A stretch of 64,000 nt of DNA, from contig NZ_KB913037.1 of NCBI RefSeq assembly GCF_000384295.1, forward strand, positions 7,627,533-7,691,532, written 5' to 3'. Below the pieces are notes generated by a model. The model saw only the letters and a list, made by a program, of their open reading frames with translations, did no database searches and was not told where the DNA came from. A program made the position numbers and the translations under genes. Of this stretch, positions 43,870 to 53,240 are shown in pieces (the first letter of the stretch is position 1; each line of letters begins with the position of its first letter). The DNA comes from Amycolatopsis balhimycina FH 1894. Lineage in GTDB: Bacteria; Actinomycetota; Actinomycetes; Mycobacteriales; Pseudonocardiaceae.

Positions 43870-46800
43870 GTGCGCATCACCGCCGTGCGGGGCACCGACC
43901 TGTTCATCGGCTCCGCCGCCGCGGCCCGCCAAGTCGTCCGGGTGACGCTGAGCGGGCCGCGGGCTCCGGTGCGGATCCGCGTCGAGGGCAAGCGGGTGGT
44001 CACGCCCGAACCCGTCACCGCCGACGTCCACCCGGACGGCGTGACGGTGGAAGTCGGCGTTGCCTTCCAGGCGCCGGAAGGCTCCACGCACCGGGTCACC
44101 GTGGTCGCGGAGTCGGCCGGGGAGCGCGTCACGGCGGAGGCGGACCTCGTCGTGGCGGAAACCGGCTGGACGATGTGGATGGTGTCGCACTTCCACTACG
44201 ACCCGGTGTGGTGGAACACCCAGGCCGGCTTCACCGACACCTGGCTCGACCTGCCGCTGGCGCAGGAAAAGCGGATGCACTTCCAGCGCTCGGCGTTCGA
44301 CCTCGTCCGCGCGCACCTCGAAGCCGCCCGCGACGACGAGGACTACCGGTTCGTCCTGGCCGAGGTCGACTACCTCAAGCCGCACTGGGACACCTTCCCC
44401 GGCGACCGCCACGACCTGCGGCGGTTCCTGCGCGACGGCCGGATCGAGCTGGTGGGCGGCAACTACAACGAGGCCAACACGAACCTGACCCACCCGGAGT
44501 CGACGATCCGCAACGCCGTCTACGGCGTCGGCTACCAGCGGGACGTCCTGGGCGGCGAGCCGCGTTCGGCGTGGATGCTCGACGTGTTCGGCCACGACCC
44601 GGCCTACCCCGGGCTGATGGCCGACGCCGGTCTCGACTCGAGCGCCTGGGCGCGCGGACCGTGGCACCACGTAGGGGCGAAGCGGCACACCGGCGACATC
44701 GGCCGGATGCAGTTCCCGTCGGAGTTCGAGTGGATCTCGCCGAGCGGGCGGGGCCTGCTGACCGCCTACATGGCCGACCACTATGTCGCCGGGTGGGGCA
44801 TCGAGCGCCAGGACACTCTCGAGGAGGCGATGGCGGAGGCCTACCGGCAGTTCAGCACGCTGCGGCAGGTCGCCGCCACGCGCAACGTGCTGCTGCCGGT
44901 CGGGCACGACCACAACATCCCGTCGCGGTTCTGCACCGAGATCCACCGCACCTGGAACGCCCGCTACGTCTGGCCGCGGTTCGTCGTCGGCCTGCCCCGG
45001 GACTTCTTCGCCGCGGTCCGCGCGGACGCGGCGGCGCGTGGCACGGCGATCAGCGTGCAGACCCGGGACATGAACCCGGTCTACACCGGCAAGGACGTCT
45101 CCTACATCGACACGAAGCAGGCCCAGCGCGCCGCCGAGGTCGTGGTGCTCGACGGGGAGCGCGCGGCGACCCTCGCCGCCCTGCTCGGCGCGCGGTACCC
45201 GCACGAAGCCCTCGACAAGGCCTGGCGGCAGCTGGTCTACGGCGCCCACCACGACGCGATCACCGGCACCGAGTCCGACCAGGTCTACCTGGACCTGCTC
45301 ACGGGCTGGCGTGAAGCGGCCGAGCGCGGCGGCGAGGTCTTGGACGGCGCGATCGCCGAACTGGCCCGGCACGCCGACACGTCCGGGGACGGCGTGGCCG
45401 TCTTCGTGCTCAACACGCTGTCCTGGGCCCGTGACGCGGTGACGACGGTGACCGTGCACCTGGAGCCCGGGATGGCGGGCGCGCGCGTGGTGGACCCGGA
45501 CGGCCGGGCGGTCCCCGCGGTCGCGGACGCGGCCGTGCGGCACCGCGACGGCTCCCTAGAAGAAATCACGCTGACCTTTCTCGCTTCCGAGGTACCCGCG
45601 CTCGGCTACCGGGTCTATCGGGTCGTCAACGCGGACGCCGTGCCGCCGGGGTGGACGGTCCGGCCAGGGCCGCCGTCGATCGAAAACGACGTCTTCGCCG
45701 TCGAAGCCGACCCGGCGCGCGGGGGTGCGCTCAAGCGCGTCCACGACCGGCGGGCCGGCCGGGCACTGCTGCGGGACGGCGGCCTCGCGGCCGGGCTGGT
45801 GGTCCAGGACGAGCACGCCGAGCACCCGGTGTGGGGCGAGGGACCGTGGCACCTGCTGCCCAAGGGACCCGGCCACGGCCCCGGCGCGGCGGAGGTCGTC
45901 GTCGAGACCAGCCCGCTGGGGGAGCGGCTCGTCGCGACGACGTCGCTGGACGGCTTGCGGATCACCCAGTGCACGACGTTGTGGCGCGGAGTGTCCCGTG
46001 TGGACGTTCGCACCCACGTCGACGGATCGGTGGGCCGGGACCGGCTCCTGCGGGCCAGGTTCGACTTCGCCGTGCCCGGAGCGCTCCCGGTGGCCGAGGT
46101 CGGCTTCGGGGCGATCGGCCGGTCGTTCGGCTTCCCCGACGTGGACGCGGCCGAGCACCTGTGGACCCTGGACACCCCGGCCCACACCTGGGCCGGGCTG
46201 TCGGCGACAGCGCGTGTCGCCCTCGTCGGCGACGACGGCACCCGGACCGCGCATGCCATCGGCGTCGCCGAAGTCGTCGAGCCCGTCGACCCCGGGCCCG
46301 AGGTCCGGGCCCTGGTGGCGGCGCTGGCCGCGAAGGGCGTGACAGCCACGTGCACCCGCCCGGGCGGCCCGCGCTACGGCGCCCTGGACGCCGACTCGAA
46401 CCTGCCCGACGTCCGGATCGTGCTGGGTGGGGACAACCCGTACGCCGCCGAGGTTTTCGCCGGCGCCGAGCCCGCTTACCGCGAGGCGTTCGACCGCCAC
46501 GGCCGGGTGTTCGTCCCGGCGACCCGGACCCGGCGCGAAGCCTGGGTGCCCGACGCCGACCTCCGGGGACCGCGCGACCTGCCGGTGCTGGTCATCGGGG
46601 ACGTCACGGCGGCCACCGACGAGCTACGCGCCGGTGCCACCCTCGAAGTCCGGGTCCCCGACGGGCTGGCGGGCACCGCCGAACCCGTCGACGGCTACTC
46701 CGTCGCGGTCGTCAACCACGGCACACCCGGGTTCGTCGTGGACCCGGGCGGCACTCTGCACCTGTCGCTGATGCGCTCGTGCGGCGGCTGGCCCAGCGGG

Positions 46801-48054
46801 GTGTGGATCGACGGCGAACGCCGGACCGCGCCGGACGGCTCGAGTTTCGCCTGGCAGCACTGGACCCACACCTTCGACTTCGCCGTCATCGCCGGGGAAG
46901 GCGACTGGCGTGACGCCGGCTTCCCGCGCGGCGCGCAGGAAGCCGCCCACCCGCTCCGGGCCCGGCAGGTGCCCGCCGGCGGCGGCGCGCTGCCGCCCAC
47001 ACTGAGCCTGATCGCCGTCGAACCGGCCGAAGTCCTTCTGACGGCGGCGAAATCGGCGGGCAACCCGCTCGCTTCGGGAGCGGTGATCGCCCCCTCGGAC
47101 GCGATCACGCTGCGGGTGTACGAGCCGGCCGGGACACCGGCCACGGCGTTCGTCTCGCTGCACGGCGGGGTCCGGTCGGCGTGGCGCACCGACCTCCTCG
47201 AGGAGCGCGGCGAGCCACTTCCGGTCGACGACGGACGCGCGCGTGTCGACCTGGGGGCCGCCGACGTGGCGACCCTCCGGCTGGATCCCGCCCTCCGCGG
47301 CGCGGAGACCGGCCGGGGCATCGTTCGCGTGGTGGAGCCGGTGCAGCCGATCCACACGCGATACTGGCTGCACAACGAAGGGCCGGCGCCGATTGGCAAC
47401 CTGCCGGTCAGCGTGCACGTCACCCCGCCCCGGCTGAAACTCGGCGAGGACGGCCGGGCCCGGTTCGACGTCACGGTCGGCTGCAGCGGCCGCCAGGCGC
47501 GCGGGCGTGTCGAGCTGGACCTGCCCCCGCGGTGGCGGATCGAGCAGGCCCCGGATCTGGGCTACGACCTCGAGCCGGGAGAGCACGCCCGGATGGCGGT
47601 CGAGGTGCGGGGACCGGCGGCACCGGGCCGGTACCTGCTCGCCGCCCGGATTTCCGACGACCACGGCCAGACTCTCGAAGACACGGCCGAAATCCTGGTG
47701 GGGGCGCCACCGGCGTGCGACGACCTGGTCGACGTCGAGTTCGCGACCGAGGCGATCGCGGTGGAACCGGGCGGAAGCGCGGAGCTGGTGGTGTCGCTGG
47801 CCAACCGGGCCCAGAGCGAAATCCGGGGCGGGGTGGCGGTGATCAGCCCGTTCGGCACCTGGGCGGGCGAGCTGACGATCGGCCCACGGGTCCAGCCGTT
47901 CCACCTGGCGGCGGACGGACGCGCGACGGCCCCGATCACGATCCACGCGGCAACCACGGCCCGCCCCGGCGCGCACTGGTGGGCCCTGGTCCGCGTCACC
48001 GCCCACGGACGGCTGATCTACACCCCGGCGATCGAAGTCCGCATCACCGGCTGA
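43870..48054 (+). CDS. GH38 alpha-mannosidase with C-terminal NEW3-like domains
   Basis: 1394 aa, no signal peptide, so cytoplasmic. The N-terminal GH38 catalytic part (about 95-430) has WMVSHFHYDPVWWNTQ (HxDPVW metal and substrate motif), a metal/nucleophile region MLDVFGHDPAYPGLMADAGL and a late HDHNIPSRF segment. The central and C-terminal beta-sandwich parts follow, ending in repeats resembling NEW3 (about 1170-1390: LELDLPPRWRIE, then FATEAIAVEPGGSAELVVSLANRA). It likely removes terminal mannose from imported glycans. Starts at GTG 43870, 7 nt after the binding-protein stop; last gene of the operon. Confidence 0.9.
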   Translation: MRITAVRGTDLFIGSAAAARQVVRVTLSGPRAPVRIRVEGKRVVTPEPVTADVHPDGVTVEVGVAFQAPEGSTHRVTVVAESAGERVTAEADLVVAETGWTMWMVSHFHYDPVWWNTQAGFTDTWLDLPLAQEKRMHFQRSAFDLVRAHLEAARDDEDYRFVLAEVDYLKPHWDTFPGDRHDLRRFLRDGRIELVGGNYNEANTNLTHPESTIRNAVYGVGYQRDVLGGEPRSAWMLDVFGHDPAYPGLMADAGLDSSAWARGPWHHVGAKRHTGDIGRMQFPSEFEWISPSGRGLLTAYMADHYVAGWGIERQDTLEEAMAEAYRQFSTLRQVAATRNVLLPVGHDHNIPSRFCTEIHRTWNARYVWPRFVVGLPRDFFAAVRADAAARGTAISVQTRDMNPVYTGKDVSYIDTKQAQRAAEVVVLDGERAATLAALLGARYPHEALDKAWRQLVYGAHHDAITGTESDQVYLDLLTGWREAAERGGEVLDGAIAELARHADTSGDGVAVFVLNTLSWARDAVTTVTVHLEPGMAGARVVDPDGRAVPAVADAAVRHRDGSLEEITLTFLASEVPALGYRVYRVVNADAVPPGWTVRPGPPSIENDVFAVEADPARGGALKRVHDRRAGRALLRDGGLAAGLVVQDEHAEHPVWGEGPWHLLPKGPGHGPGAAEVVVETSPLGERLVATTSLDGLRITQCTTLWRGVSRVDVRTHVDGSVGRDRLLRARFDFAVPGALPVAEVGFGAIGRSFGFPDVDAAEHLWTLDTPAHTWAGLSATARVALVGDDGTRTAHAIGVAEVVEPVDPGPEVRALVAALAAKGVTATCTRPGGPRYGALDADSNLPDVRIVLGGDNPYAAEVFAGAEPAYREAFDRHGRVFVPATRTRREAWVPDADLRGPRDLPVLVIGDVTAATDELRAGATLEVRVPDGLAGTAEPVDGYSVAVVNHGTPGFVVDPGGTLHLSLMRSCGGWPSGVWIDGERRTAPDGSSFAWQHWTHTFDFAVIAGEGDWRDAGFPRGAQEAAHPLRARQVPAGGGALPPTLSLIAVEPAEVLLTAAKSAGNPLASGAVIAPSDAITLRVYEPAGTPATAFVSLHGGVRSAWRTDLLEERGEPLPVDDGRARVDLGAADVATLRLDPALRGAETGRGIVRVVEPVQPIHTRYWLHNEGPAPIGNLPVSVHVTPPRLKLGEDGRARFDVTVGCSGRQARGRVELDLPPRWRIEQAPDLGYDLEPGEHARMAVEVRGPAAPGRYLLAARISDDHGQTLEDTAEILVGAPPACDDLVDVEFATEAIAVEPGGSAELVVSLANRAQSEIRGGVAVISPFGTWAGELTIGPRVQPFHLAADGRATAPITIHAATTARPGAHWWALVRVTAHGRLIYTPAIEVRITG

Positions 48055-48075
48055 GCACGGGCCGTCGACCGCGCC

Positions 48076-48822
48076 CTACACGCAGCGGTAGTCGCTCGAG
48101 GCGGTACGTTTCGCCCCGCCGTCCGTACCGCCCAGCAAGACGCTCAGCAGCTCCTCGGCCGCCGCCATCGTGGGCCGGGCCGTCGGGTAGAGGTGGAGCA
48201 GCCGCAGCACGGCCTCGGTGACCGGGCCGTCCGTCCGGGGGCGGACGATCCCGGCGCCGTCGTACGGAGGATGTCCCTCCAGCGCCGTGTAGAGGGTGGC
48301 GCCGAGGGAGAACACCTCCGCCGGGAAGTCGGGGAAGCCGCCGTCGAGCACTTCGGGGGCGAGGTAGGCGCGGGCGCCGGAGCCGCCCGCGCCGCTCGTG
48401 ATCCCCGCGCGGCTCTCGGCCGAGACGACGACGTGGTCCGGATCGACGGCGGTGTGCAGGACGCCCTCGTCGTGCGCGGCGGCCAGCGCCGCGGCCAGCT
48501 GGGCGCCGAACCGGGCGACGAGCCCGGGGGCGAGCGTGCCGTGCTCGTCGAGCAGCTCGGTCAGCGTCCGCGCCCCCGGGTACTCCAGCACCAGGTAGGT
48601 GGTGCTGTTCTCGTCGACGACGTCACAAATTGCCGCAGTTGCCGCACTGCCTGCCGCCCGCGGCGCGGGGATGGCCGGCGCCGCGGGCGGCTCGTCGAAC
48701 AACGGCTTGACGGCGACGATCCGGTCGAGCCGTTCGTCCTGGGCGTGCCAGACCACCGTGCTCTGCCCAGCCGGGCCGAGCAGCCGGTACCGGTCGCCGA
48801 TCAGTGTCCCTTCGCGCGCCAC
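48076..48822 (-). CDS. Degenerate serine/threonine protein kinase (pseudokinase), short
   Basis: 248 aa, soluble. It is a Hanks-type kinase fold with lost catalytic parts. The N-lobe Lys (AVKP, Lys39) is kept. The HRD motif is HTA (123-125), so the catalytic Asp is Ala; the Lys two residues later is Asp, the metal Asn (HRDxKPxN) is His, and DFG is absent. The alpha-C segment is replaced by an Ala/Pro-rich linker (PAAPAIPAPRAAGSAA). APE is kept (155-157). So phosphoryl transfer is very unlikely and a binding or scaffolding role is more probable. It lies between the mannosidase and the GH43 gene. Confidence 0.8.
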   Translation of the reverse strand: MAREGTLIGDRYRLLGPAGQSTVVWHAQDERLDRIVAVKPLFDEPPAAPAIPAPRAAGSAATAAICDVVDENSTTYLVLEYPGARTLTELLDEHGTLAPGLVARFGAQLAAALAAAHDEGVLHTAVDPDHVVVSAESRAGITSGAGGSGARAYLAPEVLDGGFPDFPAEVFSLGATLYTALEGHPPYDGAGIVRPRTDGPVTEAVLRLLHLYPTARPTMAAAEELLSVLLGGTDGGAKRTASSDYRCV

Positions 48823-48922
48823 GTCGTTGTCCCTCCGCGTAGTCCACCGTCCTGCTTGGAGATACGGCCGCCACGCGGATCCGGTTCGCTTGATCGACTC
48901 GATTTCCCCCGGCCGGGTGGGA

Positions 48923-51900
48923 TCACTTGAGCGGCCGGACGCTCCCGAGCGTCGGCACCACCTTGGCGATGGTGCCGTCCGCGGCGAACCGCAGCCGGTC
49001 GATGGTCACTTCCCGATGGGTACCGTCGCCTCCCGGGATGGCGAAGCGGTGGTAGGCGATGTACCAGTCGTCCGTTCCCGGCACCTGGACGATGCTGTGG
49101 TGGCCGGTGCCGAGGATGCCGAGCGACGGGTCCTTCTCCAGGATGACGCCCCGGTTGACCAGCCCGTCGAGCAGCGGGCTCGTGGCCGTCGCGTAGCCGA
49201 CGCGGTAGTTCTCGCTGCCCGTGTCGTCGATCGACCACGTGAGGTGGTAGGTGCCCTGGCGCTTCGTCATGAAGAGCCCCTCGCGGAACCCGTCCAGCCC
49301 GGTGAGCTGCTTGATCTTCGCCGGGTCGTACGACGTCAGGTCGGCGTTCAGCGGCACGACGTAGGCGTTGCCGTTGCCCCAGTACAGGTAGGTCTGGCCG
49401 TCGTCGTCGGTGAACACCGCCGGGTCGATCGCCTGGCCGCCGCCCGGGTTCGCCGCGATCAGCGGCTTGCCCAGCGCGTCGGTGAACGGGCCGGTGGGGG
49501 AGTCCGACACCGCGACGCCGATCTTGGCGTCCGCGCAGAAGTAGAAGTAGTACTTCCCGTTCTTCTGCGTGATGGTCGGCGCCCACGCCCGGCTGTCCGC
49601 CCAGGACACGTCCGGGCCGAGGTCGAGGATCTTCGGGTGCCGGGTCCAGGTGACGAGGTCCTTGCTCGACCACGCGTCGAACGTCGTGCCCGACCAGCCG
49701 GGGTAGCCGTCGGTCGTCGCGTAGATGTAGTAGGTGTCACCGAAGCGGACGATGTTCGGGTCCGCGTTGAAGCCGGGCAGGACCGGGCTGTTCATCACGA
49801 CGGCGCTGACCGTCCACGTCCGCCGCTGCCAGCCGGCGCCGACGACCGAGTAGCCCACCGGCCCGGTGAAGTCCTGCCGCGATCCGTTGTGGGGGAACAC
49901 CTGCGTACCGTCGGCCACCTGCAGCACCGGTGCGAGCCGCCGCACGTCGGTGCCCGGCTTCACGGGCAGTACGATGGTGCCCTTCGCGCTGTCGATGATC
50001 GCGGGCACCTTGAGGGAGTCGAGGGTGACTGAGCCGACGGCCGTCTCGTTGCCCGGCGTGCCGAGCACCTCCTTGGCGGTCAGGCCGCGGTTCCACACGG
50101 TGAACCGCCGCATCTTGCCCTGGAAGTACTTGTCGGCGCCGTAGGCCGACCGCCCGAGGTAGTTCGACGTCGTGATGCCCGCGCCGAGGTCACCGGGTTT
50201 CGCGGTGACACCGTCCACATGCGCCACTTCGACGCCGTTGTCGTAGAGCCGCGCTGTCCCGTTCGCCAGCGTGTACGTCAGGGTGTGCCAGGCGCCGCGG
50301 GTCAGTGCCCGTTTGCTGTCGGCGTTCTGCTCGGTCGACCAGTTGCCGGCCGCGATCGCGGCCCGGTAGGTGTCCCCGGTCGCGAACATGTAACCGTCAC
50401 CGGCGTTGTCAGTGCTGTTGCCCAGGTTCCAGAGGAAGTACGGCGTCTGCTGGCCGGGGTCGACCCACACCTGCGCGGACACCGTGATCCCGCTCAGGCC
50501 GCTCATCAGGTTGTTCGGCAGCGCGACGTACCCGTCCTTGCCCGCGAAGGCGAGCCCGTCCGCCGAACGCGTGACACCGCCGTGCATCGTGGCGTCCCGC
50601 CGGTTCCCGGAGACGTCGGTGACCGTGTCGCCCGAGCCCGCCGCCGCGAGGTCGTAGTCCGCGACGACGCCCTTCTTGTCGGTGGTCATCGGCGGCGGTC
50701 CCTGCCGCAGCTTGGCGAGCTCGGCCTTCGTCACCGGCAGCACCGTGCCGTGGCGCGGGCTCTTCGGGAGCTGGTACTCGGCCGGGATCGTCCAGTTCGG
50801 GTTCGCCAGCGAATCGGTGACGAACGGGACGTACCCGCGACGCGGCGTCTCGTCCATGAAGGCGTAGGTCTTGGTGCTGTCATTCGCCTTGAACACCGTC
50901 GGGCCCTCGACCCAGTCGGTGCCGAGCTTGGTGCGGATGCAGTCGGAGACGAGCTGCCAGTTGCGCGGCTTGGTCGTCGGCAGGTCCACCGCGCGCAGGT
51001 TCTTCGACCGTTCCAGGACGATGTCGCGCTCGCAGGACCCGATCACCTTGCCGTCGGTGGTGAGCCGGTAGTAGTAGTCGCCGTCCTTGATGACGGTGGA
51101 GTCGATGACGCCTTCGCCGGGGTCGTTCCACACCTGGGGCTTGCTGAACGTCCGGAAGTCGCGGGTGGTCGCGTACATCATCCGCGGGTACGTCGCGCCG
51201 GTGTGGTTGACGTCGGAGGGAGCGTAGGGGCTGGTGGCCCAGTAGACGACGTAGGCGCCGATCGTGGGGTCGTAGGTCGCTTCGGGGGCCCACGTCATGC
51301 CGGCTGTGTCATCGGAAACCCGGACGTGCCGCTGGTTCGACCAGGTCACCAGGTCGGTCGACTCCCAGATCTCCAGGTACTGGCTGCCGTGCCGCTGCGC
51401 CTGGTCCCAGCCGCGGCCGTCGTTGATCTGCAGGTCGGTGGCGACGATGTAGAACCGGTCGCCCTCCGGGCTGCGGACGATGAACGGGTCGCGCACGCCG
51501 GTTTCGCCGTAGTTCGAGCGCAGGACGGGACGGCCGCCGTTGAGCTCGTCCCAGTGCAGCGCGTCGTTCCCGCGGCTGGCCGCGAAGTGGATCTGCTCGG
51601 TGTCCTGCGTCGCCTCCCCGGTGAAGTAGGCGAACATGTACCCCTCGAGCGCTTCCTTCTTAGGCAGCGGCAGGACGGTGAGGGTGAAGGAGCGTTCCGC
51701 CGTCGCCGAGCCCTTCGTCGCGCGAACCGTGAGGCGGGCCTTGGCGGGCCGCGCTCCGGCCGCCGGCCGGGTCACCTCGCCGGTGGCGGTGACGACGCGG
51801 GGGTCCTGGCTGCACCAGGTCAGCGTGACGTCGCGGGCGCCCTTGGCCGGCAGGGTGATGTTCCCGCGGATCGCGTCCTGGTCGGGGAGGACGATGTCCT

Positions 51901-52972
51901 TGAGCGCGTTGTCGACCTTCTGCCGGTCGGTGATGTCCTGCAGCACCGTGACGGTGAAGGAGCGGCTCGCGGTCTGGCCGGCGTAGGAGACGGCCGCCGT
52001 CAAGGTCACCTTCGCGTCGCCGGCGCCGGGCGCGGGCCGCGTCACCACGCCGGTCGCGGACACCACGGCCGGGTTGCTCGACGTCCAGGCGATCGCCGAG
52101 CCGCCGGTGCCCGTCCTGGGCAGGGTGAGGTTGTCGGTGACGGCCGAGGTGTCGCCGAGGGTGAGAGCCGCCGCGTCGGCCGCCGCGCGCCCGGCGGCGG
52201 TGCGCTCGCCGAGGGCGCGGGCTTCGTCGGCGGTCACCGCGCGGTTGTAGACGCGGAAGTCGCGGACGCTCCCCTTGAGGTACTTGTCGCCGTCGTAGAC
52301 CGACCGGCCCAGGTAGTCGGCGGTCGTGGTGCCATTGCCGATCGAGCCGGGTGTGATCGTGATGCCGGTCTTGCGGACGGCTTCGATGCCGTCCTCGTAC
52401 AGGACCGCGGTCCCCCCGGCGAGGGTGTAGGTGATCGTGCGCCAGCTGCCGCGCGAGAGGGTGCGTCCCGCGTCGGCGGTCTGCTCGGTGGACCAGTTGC
52501 CGGAGGCGATCGAGGCGCGGAACGAGTCGCCCGTGGTGAACAGGTAGCCGTTGCCCGCGCCGCCGGTCGTGTTGCCGAGGCCCCACAGGAAATACGGCGT
52601 GCCCTGGTCGGCCGCGACGTTCACCTGTACCGAAACCGTGATGTCCGTGAGATCTCGCATCAGGTTGTCGGGCAGGCGGACGTGCCCGTTCGTGCCGCCC
52701 AGGCGCAGCCCCTCGTCGCCCTGCCACGTGGTGTCGCCGCTGACGGTGGCGTTCCGCCCGTGCCCCGACGCGTCGGGCACGGTGGTCCCGGCGCCGCCGG
52801 TGAGGTCGTAGCGCACGACCAGGCCGTCGTCGAGGGTCGCCGCGTGGCCGGAGGTGGCCCAGACGGTGGTGGACGCCGCGGCGATGGCGAGGGTGGTGAC
52901 GATCGCAGTCAGCGGTCGAGGCCGCCGGGCGAACTTCGGCGACAGCGTCGTCGCCGAGAGTCGAACGGGCAT
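48923..52972 (-). CDS. Secreted double GH43 glycosidase with two LamG domains
   Basis: 1349 aa. A signal peptide (1-44) leads to LamG-type domain 1 (about 45-250), two bacterial Ig-like segments (about 265-450), GH43 catalytic module 1 (about 455-760, with VRDPFIVRS and WVEGPTVFK), LamG domain 2 (about 775-975), a short Ig-like segment, and GH43 module 2 (about 1050-1349, with GFNADPNIVRFGDTYYIYAT and GFREGLFMTKRQGTYHLTWS). The two LamG modules are clearly related (GNWSTEQ.AD, and NYLGRS.YG.DKY). Likely hydrolyses arabinose- or xylose-containing plant polymers outside the cell. ATG at 52972 after GGAGA. Divergent from the GH43-AbfB gene across a LacI-type operator region. Confidence 0.9.
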   Translation of the reverse strand: MPVRLSATTLSPKFARRPRPLTAIVTTLAIAAASTTVWATSGHAATLDDGLVVRYDLTGGAGTTVPDASGHGRNATVSGDTTWQGDEGLRLGGTNGHVRLPDNLMRDLTDITVSVQVNVAADQGTPYFLWGLGNTTGGAGNGYLFTTGDSFRASIASGNWSTEQTADAGRTLSRGSWRTITYTLAGGTAVLYEDGIEAVRKTGITITPGSIGNGTTTADYLGRSVYDGDKYLKGSVRDFRVYNRAVTADEARALGERTAAGRAAADAAALTLGDTSAVTDNLTLPRTGTGGSAIAWTSSNPAVVSATGVVTRPAPGAGDAKVTLTAAVSYAGQTASRSFTVTVLQDITDRQKVDNALKDIVLPDQDAIRGNITLPAKGARDVTLTWCSQDPRVVTATGEVTRPAAGARPAKARLTVRATKGSATAERSFTLTVLPLPKKEALEGYMFAYFTGEATQDTEQIHFAASRGNDALHWDELNGGRPVLRSNYGETGVRDPFIVRSPEGDRFYIVATDLQINDGRGWDQAQRHGSQYLEIWESTDLVTWSNQRHVRVSDDTAGMTWAPEATYDPTIGAYVVYWATSPYAPSDVNHTGATYPRMMYATTRDFRTFSKPQVWNDPGEGVIDSTVIKDGDYYYRLTTDGKVIGSCERDIVLERSKNLRAVDLPTTKPRNWQLVSDCIRTKLGTDWVEGPTVFKANDSTKTYAFMDETPRRGYVPFVTDSLANPNWTIPAEYQLPKSPRHGTVLPVTKAELAKLRQGPPPMTTDKKGVVADYDLAAAGSGDTVTDVSGNRRDATMHGGVTRSADGLAFAGKDGYVALPNNLMSGLSGITVSAQVWVDPGQQTPYFLWNLGNSTDNAGDGYMFATGDTYRAAIAAGNWSTEQNADSKRALTRGAWHTLTYTLANGTARLYDNGVEVAHVDGVTAKPGDLGAGITTSNYLGRSAYGADKYFQGKMRRFTVWNRGLTAKEVLGTPGNETAVGSVTLDSLKVPAIIDSAKGTIVLPVKPGTDVRRLAPVLQVADGTQVFPHNGSRQDFTGPVGYSVVGAGWQRRTWTVSAVVMNSPVLPGFNADPNIVRFGDTYYIYATTDGYPGWSGTTFDAWSSKDLVTWTRHPKILDLGPDVSWADSRAWAPTITQKNGKYYFYFCADAKIGVAVSDSPTGPFTDALGKPLIAANPGGGQAIDPAVFTDDDGQTYLYWGNGNAYVVPLNADLTSYDPAKIKQLTGLDGFREGLFMTKRQGTYHLTWSIDDTGSENYRVGYATATSPLLDGLVNRGVILEKDPSLGILGTGHHSIVQVPGTDDWYIAYHRFAIPGGDGTHREVTIDRLRFAADGTIAKVVPTLGSVRPLK

Positions 52973-53061
52973 ACCGGCTCTCCAAGAGGTGGGCGCCGAC
53001 GGCGCGGGAAGAGGGGCAACGCGAGGGAGTTTCCGAAGCCGCAACCGGCGGCCGAGCGCGA

Positions 53062-53075
53062 AGTGAGCGCTAACA
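53062..53075. promoter_or_regulatory. LacI-type operator on the double-GH43 promoter
   Basis: AGTGAGCGCTAACA has the same AGCGCT core and right arm (TAACA) as the perfect site at 53185-53200; the left arm matches partly. It overlaps the -10 of the minus-strand promoter at 53072-53100, so binding would block it. Confidence 0.6.
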
Positions 53076-53100
53076 TAGCTCCCGATCCGCGCGGGGTCAA
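53072..53100 (-). promoter_or_regulatory. Promoter of the double GH43 gene
   Basis: On the minus strand TTGACC (53095-53100) and TATGTT (53072-53077) are 17 nt apart, about 100 nt upstream of the start codon. Confidence 0.55.
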
Positions 53101-53145
53101 TTGGCTGTTTTGCCTGGTGGTGTCCGACCCCCGACGATCGGACCC

Positions 53146-53176
53146 TTGACATCGTGTGGCGCGGGTCACCTACACT
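53146..53176 (+). promoter_or_regulatory. Promoter of the GH43-AbfB gene
   Basis: TTGACA (53146-53151) and TACACT (53171-53176) with a 19-nt spacer lie 65 nt before the ATG. The expected start site falls at the left edge of the 53185-53200 palindrome. Confidence 0.5.
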
Positions 53177-53184
53177 ACGACGGC

Positions 53185-53200
53185 TTGTTAGCGCTAACAA
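53185..53200. promoter_or_regulatory. Perfect LacI-type palindromic operator
   Basis: TTGTTAGCGCTAACAA is a 16-bp perfect palindrome with the central CG step typical of LacI/GalR operators. It begins 9 nt after the -10 hexamer of the GH43-AbfB promoter. No LacI gene lies in the window. Confidence 0.8.
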
Positions 53201-53240
53201 TTCTTGGATGCCCGGCACTCGATGACGAGATGGGTGGACG

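Noticed and set aside
50219..53149. A 976-codon open frame on the plus strand
   Set aside because: Antisense shadow of the double GH43 gene, with Val/Arg/Gly repeats.
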